From contig CAXAMN010003747.1 of assembly GCA_963970005.1 (NCBI GenBank), positions 235,691 through 299,690 of the forward strand: a stretch of DNA of 64,000 nucleotides, written 5' to 3'. This stretch comes from Durusdinium trenchii. Taxonomy: Eukaryota > Sar > Dinophyceae > Suessiales > Symbiodiniaceae. The position numbers and the translations under genes were made by a program. The notes under the pieces were generated by a model. The model was given only the letters and a program-made list of their open reading frames with translations, was not told the DNA's origin and searched no databases. Of this stretch, positions 20,538-28,694 are shown one piece after another. Positions within the stretch are counted from its first letter, which is position 1. The number at the start of each line of letters is the position of its first letter.

Positions 20538-21245
20538 GTGGACAGCATGCATCCGCGCCCCGACTTGCGACTCAGAGAGAACCGCTTGTTGATTCCAAAC
20601 CCACCGGAAGAGCTCACAGCTTATCAGATACGAAAATGGCGCGAAGAACAACTCTCGGCTCTTCGAGCTCCTCAGCCGCGCCAACCGGCGCCACCAACGC
20701 CCTCCGTGAACGGGCCAAGGGCAAGGGCAAGGGCCGCGGGAAGCTCCTTCCTCCGGGGAGGCCTGTTCAGTCCGTTTTCGCCTAGGACCTGGCTGCGCAT
20801 GCTGCCAGGCGTTGGCCGTGGGCTCATGGGTTTGACAATGCTCACCACCATCCTTCTCCTAGCAGGGCAGCATGGACCCTTGTTTCATGTAGCGCGCGTG
20901 TTTGGGGCAACAGCTGATGTTGGGGAAGCGACCTCGGCAGTGACTGTACATGCTCTCAACCTCACCAACCAAGTGGCCACGGCAGCCACCACATTGGTTG
21001 CTGTGGCCACGACCAATGGTCTGTCAGCAGGAGCCAACTTGTGGAAGGGCGTTGATTTGGGTAGTATTCATGCCAGGCGGTGTGGAGGCTCGGTGATCGT
21101 CACTTCGCCTTTGATTCTGCAGCGCTGGCTTATCAGATTCCGCCCTTCACCACTTCCCTTGTTTGACAGAGGACCTCAAAAACAAGTTGGTGACGGCGGC
21201 CTCGGTTGTCACAGCCGACTTGCCAGTCACTCAAGCGGTGACTGA
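20538..21245 (+). CDS. membrane protein ORF of the YR element, first part
   Basis: The frame opens with GTG at 20538; the first ATG is 20547. It begins with a Pro/Arg-rich segment, then a hydrophobic segment at residues 92-110 (VGRGLMGLTMLTTILLLAG) and a second mildly hydrophobic helix (NQVATAATTLVAVATT). Coding character ends near 21160 and continues in the 21163 frame. Not recognised. Its place after the recombinase and the membrane segments invite comparison with envelope-like or accessory proteins, but no homology is claimed. Confidence 0.45.
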   Translation: MDSMHPRPDLRLRENRLLIPNPPEELTAYQIRKWREEQLSALRAPQPRQPAPPTPSVNGPRARARAAGSSFLRGGLFSPFSPRTWLRMLPGVGRGLMGLTMLTTILLLAGQHGPLFHVARVFGATADVGEATSAVTVHALNLTNQVATAATTLVAVATTNGLSAGANLWKGVDLGSIHARRCGGSVIVTSPLILQRWLIRFRPSPLPLFDRGPQKQVGDGGLGCHSRLASHSSGD

Positions 21246-21609
21246 TGAACTTGATCTGCAAGGACACTTTGTTTCTGTGAAAATTGGGGCACAGAGGCTT
21301 GATGAAACGCGCATTGCAGTTCATTTTGAGAGCGCGGCGCTGTTTTACGCTCCTCAATGGGCAAACCCTCTATGGCAACAGCTTGGTTTCCCCCTCACCA
21401 CTGAGCGAGAACAAATCCTTCGAGCGCTCAGGCTTTTGCTGCTGGACTTGCCAGTAGCGCATGTTACGCCGGCGCTGGCCTTTGTGGATGTCGAGGCTTT
21501 GCCCACACGGCCTCCAGTGCCTTGGACTACTTGTTTTTGGCAGGAAACCTGGCCTCATGGGGTGTTTTCTTTTTTGAATGGCTCCTTTTTGGGGCGGGGG
21601 GTTCATTGA
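21163..21609 (+). CDS. membrane protein ORF of the YR element, middle part
   Basis: Continues the 20538 protein in another frame: LKNKLVTAASVVTADLPVT, then WANPLWQQLGF and a Leu-rich helix ILRALRLLLLDLPVAHV. It ends at 21609 while the next frame (21578) carries on with a clear transmembrane segment. The start codon is not real; this is a segment of a frameshifted gene. Confidence 0.4.
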   Translation: MTEDLKNKLVTAASVVTADLPVTQAVTDELDLQGHFVSVKIGAQRLDETRIAVHFESAALFYAPQWANPLWQQLGFPLTTEREQILRALRLLLLDLPVAHVTPALAFVDVEALPTRPPVPWTTCFWQETWPHGVFSFLNGSFLGRGVH

Positions 21610-21955
21610 GATGCTGGAGACAGGGGCTGCTTTTTGGTCCACTCAGAGTTTGATTCTCTCTCACTATCTATGTTTGGGGGTATGCTGCTATGGTTTCTGG
21701 ATCAGCATCGAATACTTCCGGAAGCGCTGGGGGTTTTTCGGCAGTTCCGGACGACAGTCTATTCCGATGATCTGCGCGACCGGATCGAACTCAGCAAACG
21801 AGCGCATTTCAGTGCCTCCTCCTCTGGTGCAATTTGAAACGATGTCTGTTCCAAACTCGCCATCGTCGAGTGCAACTCATAGCAGTGAGTCGTTTCAGAT
21901 GGTGGACCTGACTCTTGCGAAACCAGTACTAGTTCACTATGTGGAGGAGGGATGA
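21578..21955 (+). CDS. membrane protein ORF of the YR element, last part
   Basis: Holds a strong transmembrane segment at about residues 24-44 (SLILSHYLCLGVCCYGFWI), followed by a basic stop-transfer EYFRKRW and a Ser/Pro-rich polar tail of about 70 residues, the layout of a single-pass membrane anchor with a tail. It ends at GGGATGA at the start of repeat B1. Confidence 0.42.
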   Translation: MAPFWGGGFIEMLETGAAFWSTQSLILSHYLCLGVCCYGFWISIEYFRKRWGFFGSSGRQSIPMICATGSNSANERISVPPPLVQFETMSVPNSPSSSATHSSESFQMVDLTLAKPVLVHYVEEG

Positions 21956-22121
21956 GCTGATTTTGACCGAAGGCCTTGGAACCGGAATGCACAATGTCTG
22001 TGCAAATCTACATGGACTACCATCAGCAGCAGCAAGAAAACAAGCTGGCTTTTGAGTGCTGCCTAGTACAGGGCGGGCAGTGGTGGGAAGAGTTTGAATA
22101 GCAAGCATCACATCTCCAAAA
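21950..22121 (+). repeat. split direct repeat B1
   Basis: About 172 bp from GATGAGCTGATTTTGACCGA to ATCTCCAAAA. Matches B2 (22230-22422) except for a 22-bp insertion in B2 and a few substitutions. It joins A2 directly, giving the junction that a circular intermediate would form. Confidence 0.85.
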
Positions 22122-22208
22122 TGGGGAATTGCAAAGCAATGTAGTTTTTGGTCCTTGTGCTTGCTTTAGTTGTTTTAACATCTCTATGAACGCACTAGCT
22201 CATCCGGG
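22122..22208 (+). repeat. split direct repeat A2
   Basis: 87-bp internal copy of A1, placed between B1 and B2. A GC-rich 21-bp linker (CCCCCCCAGCCCGACCCGGG) follows before B2. Confidence 0.85.
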
Positions 22209-22229
22209 CCCCCCCAGCCCGACCCGGGG

Positions 22230-22422
22230 GATGAGCTGATTTTGACCGAAGGCCTTGGAACAGGCCATAGTGTTTTGAGCAGCCGGAATGCACAATGTCT
22301 GTGCAAATCTACATGGACTACCATCAGCAGCAGCAAGAAAACAAGCTGGCTTTTGAGTGCTGCCTAGTACAGGGTGGGCAGTGGTGGGAAGAGTTTGAAT
22401 TGCAAGCATCACGTCTCCAAAA
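22230..22422 (+). repeat. split direct repeat B2 (right end of YR element)
   Basis: Copy of B1 with an extra segment CCATAGTGTTTTGAGCAGCC near its start. Similarity to B1 ends at CTCCAAAA, which sets the right end of the element. Confidence 0.82.
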
Positions 22423-22440
22423 AGTGGTTTTTGTACTTAG

Positions 22441-22800
22441 TTGTCCCGTAGCAAAGGTGTACATTAAGAAAGCGGGGGAGGGCGCAGCACCTCCCCCGCA
22501 ATGAAAACCAAGTATAGTCAGCAACCCGGCACTGAAGCAACCGCCTGAATTTAAAGGTGAGCGCTGCTTTGAACCAACAATTGCCGGGAACAAGTTGCGC
22601 TAAGTTGTCATAGGTAGCCAAGTGTTTGATGAGATGGGCGTTCTTGATTGCTTAGCCGTCCCGTAGCAATCGCCTAAGGCCGCCTAAGTTAAAAAAGCGG
22701 GAGGGGGCGTGGAGGAGGGCGCAGCACCCCCCGCAATGAAAACAAAGTATTGTCAGCGTCCCAGCACTGAGAGCAAGCGCTGGAATTTAAAGGTCTGGAC
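22441..22800. repeat. duplicated block with strong GC hairpin
   Basis: Two imperfect copies start at CGTCCCGTAGCAA / TTGTCCCGTAGCAA (22441 and 22656) and end at GAATTTAAAGG (about 22558 and 22789). Copy 1 contains a perfect 10-bp stem, GCGGGGGAGG (22472-22481) with CCTCCCCCGC (22490-22499), loop of 8. Copy 2 keeps a weaker version. No coding content. Confidence 0.75.
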
Positions 22801-22974
22801 CGTCGGACCGGCACTTTCCTAATCTACTGTGAATTCTACCTCCTGGTGGTTTACAAACGGTTTTTGCACCGTCCTCCTCTAGATTTGACCCTCAAAACCC
22901 ACAAGCCACACGCCTCAGAAGCCCTCGTCCTTGCTTCCTTCTTGCCTTCCTTCCTTCCCGCCTTCTTTCCTTCG

Positions 22975-23150
22975 CATGGCTAGAAAGCCACGAAAGCCAA
23001 AAGCCACACAAAATCCAAAAGCCACGAAAACTAAAAGCCACAGAAGCCACGAAAGCCAAAAACCACGAAAGCCAAAAAACCACAGAAACCAAAAACCACG
23101 AAAGCCAAAAGCCACAGAAACCAGGAACCACGAAAAAACAAAATGCAAAA
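22975..23150. repeat. CCACGAAAGCCAAAA minisatellite
   Basis: Units of about 15 bp, GCCACGAAAGCCAAAA with AGCCACAGAAACC variants, preceded by a CTTCCTT-rich stretch. It gives a Lys/Pro/Arg frame on plus and Phe/Trp/Leu frames on minus, all repeat artefacts. Confidence 0.8.
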
Positions 23151-23171
23151 ATACTAAATTAAACGGCCCTC

Positions 23172-23182
23172 CCTACTACTAT

Positions 23183-23215
<33 letters not shown>

Positions 23216-23316
23216 CACGGGCGCATACGGGCACGCGGAAACACGGGCGCGTCACAAGTGAGCCAACAGCTCCGCGTCACAAGTGAGTCAGTCCGAAATC
23301 CGCGTCACAAGTGAGA
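23172..23316. repeat. second (CTA)n composite with GTCACAAGTGAG tags
   Basis: A (CTA)n tract (23172-23216) is followed by CGGGCGCATACGGGCACG and three GTCACAAGTGAG words. The trinucleotide, the CGGGCA words and the tag are the three parts of the 10301-11396 block, here with the tag on the opposite side and inverted. Confidence 0.8.
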
Positions 23317-24159
23317 CCCTTTCCCTTGATTACGCTCTCCAGAGTGCATCTCTACGTTACTCTGCTTTCTAACTCATTGTACTCCTCGTTGCTCCATCAC
23401 CTCTACTTTGTGCAACTCTCTGGAGGGAGCAGGGGCGTTGTTACAGTTGAATCCATGTACGTTCAGATCTTGGCGGTGGAAAAGCTGCATGACTAGCAAG
23501 ACCATACGTTGGGGTTGGTTGAAAGCACGTATGACTTGTCAAAGTAAAAACTTGCATATCAGGTTACAGGAACAATAGCTCAAAATGTCTATATACGGTA
23601 ATGTTGAAGCAATAAGTATTGGTAAATCAACTCACCCAGTACCTTACCCGCCGCTCTCGAACTTTCTCGAACATTGTTTTCGTTTTTTCAGGAGGAAGCA
23701 GGCAGTTTTGATTTGCTTTTCTACTGACCCTTAGACTGACAACTGCGTCGGATTGTGTTGATGCCATTTTACTAGAAGATTCGTGTAGATACGAAAGAAC
23801 CGCATCTTGCAGCAGCATGTTTGCCTAAGGGTTCGAGCTCATCAACATGACTTAGACCGTGCCAAAGATCGTGGCAAAGCACCAAGGTGGAAACACACAC
23901 ACACACCCAAAAAAAGAAATGTGTTTTCGCCTTTCAGCTGTTTTGTGTTTTTCGAATATCTTTGCATTGTTCGTTCTCATGGGTTTGCGTCTCGAGCGTG
24001 AGAGAACCATGAACCATGCACCTCTCAAGCGGCTTTGTTTCCTTCTCCACCTATGATGGCATCAGATATATATATATATATCATAACAGTCAGTCATAAC
24101 ACGAGCTTCCCGCCTTTTAGCCTTCCAGCTCAAGCCTGTTTTTGGCGACTCCAGCTGCG
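23317..24159. other. no gene recognised; possible relic leader near the end
   Basis: Short frames only and a (TA)n run at 24066-24082. Just upstream of the next gene, 24117-24132 reads TAGCCTTCCAGCTCAAG, which resembles the 3' part of the dinoflagellate spliced leader with several differences. Confidence 0.35.
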
Positions 24160-25015
24160 ATGGCATACAGGGTTTTGCTGGTTTACCTAGCTGTGTTTGG
24201 TGAGTGCCAGAAGTGCCCTTCAAGCAACCCTGAGTGTTTTGAAACTGAGGATGTCATTTTGCTCAGCCGCAAAGATCGCACAGATGGAGATTCAGACGGA
24301 ATGAAGCCAAATGACGGAGTCAAGTTGGTCAAGCGGCTTACCGATGCCGCAGTCCCTTGCACATACTCGAAGACGTACGCATACCCTGCTGGCGTCAAGC
24401 AGCAAGATTCGGGTGGCATTTCACAGATGGATGGCAGATGTACCGATGCGGGAGAGGACTATGTGGATAACACTTCCACTGCGACTTGCATATTCAACTC
24501 TAACAGCGATGGCTATGATTATGATAAATGGAAGGCTTCGCAGGCATGTCCATATCCTGCTGGTGCCACAGAGTATCCAATTGTTACCACCCAAGCACAG
24601 TGCGAAGCTCTGTTCAACGATTTCATTGCCTTGGGGGACACCGTAACAATGAATGGGCGAACTTACCACACTGGCATTGGACATGGTGTCCTAAATGGAG
24701 TTCGCGGCAATTGCTTCACCATCAGCTACAATGGGAAGTATGCTGTGATTTTTCAAGTGGATATTCGTTCTTGGTCTTTAGAGATCACTCTAGCCACCTT
24801 GAATTACCTGCTCGATGATGCAGATCCAGGCAGTTCACATGGTTTATTGTGTGTCATTGTTTCCAATGTTATTTGATACGTTTTGACTTTTCATATTGCA
24901 CATACAGAAGGACTTTGAGTTTCTTTCCAGTTTGCCCTCAGGAGGTCAGTGCTTGATCCCCGAGGTTGAGATCATCGACTGCCTAGACATACCTGGCATG
25001 CCATCAAGCATTTGA
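24160..25015 (+). CDS. secreted Cys-rich protein, two exons
   Basis: The ATG at 24160 gives MAYRVLLVYLAVFGECQKC, a typical signal peptide. Exon 1 (24160-24819, 220 codons) contains about ten cysteines and a C-terminal region, GNCFTISYNGKYAVIFQVD, that loosely resembles a double-psi beta-barrel wall-binding or plant-type secreted domain; this is a weak comparison. The open frame runs on to 24876, but coding sense resumes in phase at 24908 after CATACAG with KDFEFLSSLPSGGQCLIPEV and stops at 25015. A phase-0 join needs a GC donor at 24820 (GAT|GCAGAT), a donor type dinoflagellates use, giving an 88-bp intron. Function is unknown; the product is probably exported or cell-surface. Confidence 0.55.
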
Positions 25016-27928
25016 GCGTTCAATCTTTGCAATTCCGCATGGAAGAACTCAGATGGGTCTGATTTGAAGCAAACTGCGGAGCAGCCTCGGTTTATTTTAT
25101 CTTCAAGATCCATAGATCCAATAACCTTCCCAGACCTTCACTGAGTTTGAGAAGCGAAAAAGACTGTGTTGAAGAGTTTCTCGATCGTGCAACCTTTCAA
25201 CGACCACTCGAAAACGGGGCCTGGAATTTTCTGAGCGAATTTCTGCCAGGTTTGAAGATGGCATGGAAGAATGGTTGCGGCATTGGGATAGAGCCGTTGG
25301 GACTTAAACGTGGACATTCACCGAGGTTGCTCACGCATTTCGTGGGTGATCTCGCTTGCACTCATGCCTCTCCAGGATCATGGACAATCATAGAATATGA
25401 CATAGCTGTATGTACTGTGATATATTGTGATGCTGTATATGCTGGAAGAGTCCGATCCGGCTGTGTAGCAGGCAGGTCCATTTTAAGGCAACGCCGCAAC
25501 CAGCCCAACAGCTGCTAGGATCGACGGGGAGAGCTGGACAAAGGACAGGTATTGAGGGCTCTCTGTGAGGTGCGCAGTATTGAGTGGTTTTCTTTAGTTT
25601 CGAGCAGAGCACGAAGCAAAAGTATGCAAGTTATGTAAGCGGATTGCTAGCAGGTTACCAAATGTATCTCATGCAGGCAAGCCAGACATCGTCCTTGGAA
25701 ATTGAGCTAAGACCTCAGAGTTGCAGAATGTGAGGAAGCTTCTATCTCCTTTCGCCTTTTTCCTAGAGAGGACACGAGAGAAAACTGGCTAGTGTGCACG
25801 CGGGGCTGTAACTTATTGCAAATTGACTTGGCTTATGAGTTTGCAAAACTAGAAACTGTAATTGGGTGCGTAGGCTGAAAATTGGCTTGGCTTGTTTGTC
25901 GACCCAGTCGATGTCAATTTGCAAGCTGAGGCGCATTCAAAAATTGAAGGATGGCATTTCTGCAGTTTGGAAGAGGCTCGGGAACTCTGGAAGAGGTAAA
26001 TCGAAGCACAGAGATTCCCAGATTTCAGGCATCAGATCAAAGTGGGGCTTACTCGGCAAATTTGTCGGCAGAACAAAGACTTGCCGCGAGATTTGCGACA
26101 AATCGTGGAGGAGGCAGGTGCTTGCTAGTAGACAGACTGCCTAGTTTGCCAAGAGGGTTTCTAGATTTTTGCGCATGCCGAGAGAGTTGAAGCTAACGAT
26201 TGTGTGTGATATTCGGAGTGCTTTGGAAATACAGTGTTTCATTTCATAGTGTTTCCTAGTCTGGAGGATAGACCTGGTTTGGCCAAGAGGCTTAGTGTTT
26301 GATGCACGACAAAGGCAGCATTACATATATATATATATATTTATTTATTGTATATAGTATTGGACAGGGCTTTATGAAGGCATAGTGAAGGCATGCTTTC
26401 TTAACACATGTGCGAGGGCATCGAATTTTGATTGTTTTATGATGTTGACTACTTTGGATGGTTAAGTCCTATCTCATGTGCCTGCCATGTTTTTGCCAAT
26501 TTTCAGGTTGCACATGACCGAGGAGTCACCCTAGCATAACTCTCAAGACACTAGCAGCCCAACTCCTCAGTCACTTGCCGCCAGTATAGATCAGTAAAAG
26601 TATAGTAAAGTGCTGTTCCCCGCTGTTGGAGGTGACTTGATACCGCCTGCAACGATCTGCAACGAAGATAGCTGTTGCTCTATCAACCTTCGTCTTCATT
26701 GACCCTGGCTTTTGTGGTGAGCTGTACTCGAGAAGCAAGAAAGCCTGAGGCGATGGTGACCGTAGTTCTTCATGAAGAAGTGGAACACATCCAGAACAAA
26801 TGCACTGAAGAAGTGGAACGTCCACCAGTTCGTGTCGACCACATCCAGAGCCTTGCGACGTCCACTGACGCGCACGCATTGCGGCACGGGGCAACACCGA
26901 GAGCCAAGTGTGTTGTTCACAGTCAATTGCATGACATATGAACTGGCGCAGATCAAGAAGAGTTGGACATGTTTAGAACAGTGACAATGTCCGCGGAGAA
27001 CATCACACAATGTGGATGGACCCGTTCAAAGCTTCAACTGCGACCTCAGCTTCCGCATCTTCCATATCGCAATTGAGAAGACCCTGGCTCAAAAGAAGAA
27101 AGAATAGAAAGGCCATAGGCAGTCGGAGCTTGTATGACTTGCCTAGCGTTTGGCGTGTCCTTCTACTATCAAGTGTCGTTTATTTGCTTGGCTGCGTCTC
27201 AGATTGTCAAACTTGTTGGATGTTTAATAACACTTTGGGTTCCCGGTCGTGTGGATTGTTGCGAGAAGTATGCTCAATAGCTGGAAGAGGGCTCAAGTTT
27301 CTCGCTCTTCTTGCAATGCAGTAGAGCTCGGCCGTCCACGTGAAAGCTTCTCTTCTGCAACAACAACTACATACAGGCTGTAGCTTTGGTCATACAGAGA
27401 TGGAGGACACCGATACAATGTTACAAGTGTGTCAATTGTTTTAACTTGTGATTGAATTACAGTATTTGAGCAGCCGTGTTTCGGTAGTTAGAGCAGAGGT
27501 GAACGGCCACTTGCACGTCAATCTCCTCAGACGAAAAACCACAACTTACTTAAGTTACTTAAGGCCTCCTAATCTGGCAGGTGGCAGAGCTACATTAGTT
27601 TGTCCACTTTAGTCAGATCTCCATATTCAGAATAGCAAGCATTAACACATATCATCAAATATCAACATGCACTCCTAATACAATAGCAGATTCTCTCTTG
27701 AACATGCCAAGTATAGCAAGCTGCTTGCAGCAATCAGAGACTGAGTGTACCTCATTTGCAGTCTTCAAAACAGTACGGATACCCTTTGCAGACCACTTCA
27801 TGCATGCAGCCTGTTGCTCTTCAGACTCCTGGCAAGTGCCTCAGAGTACTTTGAAGAACATTTTGGGAAGATTGGACTGGATACCAAACAGGTGTCAGGC
27901 AAACAAATCAGACTTGTAGAATATCTTT
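25016..27928. other. no confident gene
   Basis: Contains an ATG-initiated frame of 79 codons at 25951-26190 without known motifs and an (AT)n tract at 26323-26345. Other frames are short. Exons of a host gene may be present but could not be distinguished from chance. Confidence 0.4.
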
Positions 27929-27934
27929 GATATC

Positions 27935-28128
27935 TGTGCCTCGTCCTCGAGAACACAAAGGTAGCCCTACTCAACCTGGAACAACCTATGGGATCTACCT
28001 ATCAACCACCTAAGTCAAAGCGGCCGCGCTATTTCCACCTCATTGCCTGGTGTCCTTGAGCCAACCGTCGATTCACGGTTGTTCATGCGAAGGTTCGATT
28101 GGATGCTTGAACGATTGCAGGTTTCACA
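27935..28128 (-). repeat. 3' LTR of the minus-strand copia element
   Basis: 194 bp, TGTGCCTCGTCC...GGTTTCACA on the plus strand. Identical to the other LTR except that it lacks one GATGCTTG of a tandem pair. Confidence 0.95.
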
Positions 28129-28694
28129 TTCATTGTATTTTCTTTTTCGCATGAACCCTCTGCAGCAAGCCATCGAGTGCTAAATCTTTTATTGGGGCTT
28201 TCCTTCAGGGCTTTCTCCTCATCGTATATGCGGAAACGGCTGACCCACAAAACTTGTCTGAGGAAGGATGCATCCATAGGCTTGGTTAAAGCATCTGCAA
28301 GCATTATGGCCGTACTAATCCATCTGCATATGGAGTGTTCACCGGATTGTTCTCTAAGCATCATAACTTCTATAGTAGTACGCCACTCTTGGCAGTTTGG
28401 TACTGCCAGCTTTGTCATCAAATCATACAGTGATTTGCAATCTGTAACCAGTAAAGCCTTTGGTAGGCTTTGCAATGCCTTTTCAGGCTTTTGCCATTGA
28501 AAGGTTGGGTCCATGAATATTCCCCACATGCATCGAATCCATGTCAATTTATCTAGTGATGATGACATGGCATATGCTTCGGCACTCAATGTGGATCGAA
28601 CCACTCTACCTATTTGTTTCGAATTCCAAGCTATCGGACTTATCTCGGAGGCTTGGTTCTGTCGAAGCTTGTCGGTGCATGCTACAATGAACAC
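28083..28694 (-). CDS. copia RNase H, C-terminal segment
   Basis: Continues the RT/RNase H polyprotein after a one-base shift near 28705. TLSAEAYAMSSSLD carries the catalytic Glu, LLVTDCKSLYDLMTK an Asp, and IMLADALTKPMD the last Asp, the usual copia RNase H series. The first RNase H Asp (FGDASFAS) lies in the preceding frame. The frame runs into the LTR, which is not unusual. Confidence 0.85.
   Translation of the reverse strand: MFIVACTDKLRQNQASEISPIAWNSKQIGRVVRSTLSAEAYAMSSSLDKLTWIRCMWGIFMDPTFQWQKPEKALQSLPKALLVTDCKSLYDLMTKLAVPNCQEWRTTIEVMMLREQSGEHSICRWISTAIMLADALTKPMDASFLRQVLWVSRFRIYDEEKALKESPNKRFSTRWLAAEGSCEKENTMNVKPAIVQASNRTFA

Larger units (their letters stand above)
14165..22422 (+). 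mobile_element. tyrosine-recombinase retrotransposon (DIRS order, PAT/Ngaro-like ends)
   Basis: The element is bounded by split direct repeats: A1 at the left end, and B1, A2 and B2 at the right end. Internal frames on the plus strand encode, in order, a gag-like protein with a G/K/R-rich tail, the first half of a reverse transcriptase, a methyltransferase-like protein, the second half of the reverse transcriptase with RNase H, a tyrosine recombinase, and a membrane protein. DIRS-order elements integrate through a circular intermediate with a tyrosine recombinase instead of an integrase and make no target-site duplication; none was seen. The split-repeat layout is the one known for PAT and Ngaro elements. 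Several frame changes and one in-frame stop suggest this copy is partly decayed, or that expression uses recoding or splicing. Confidence 0.85.

Noticed and set aside
22295-22504. A 69-residue ORF across B2 (QIYMDYHQQQQENKLAFECC)
   Set aside because: The same frame in B1 is interrupted by a TAG, and the sequence is a terminal repeat, so coding is unlikely.
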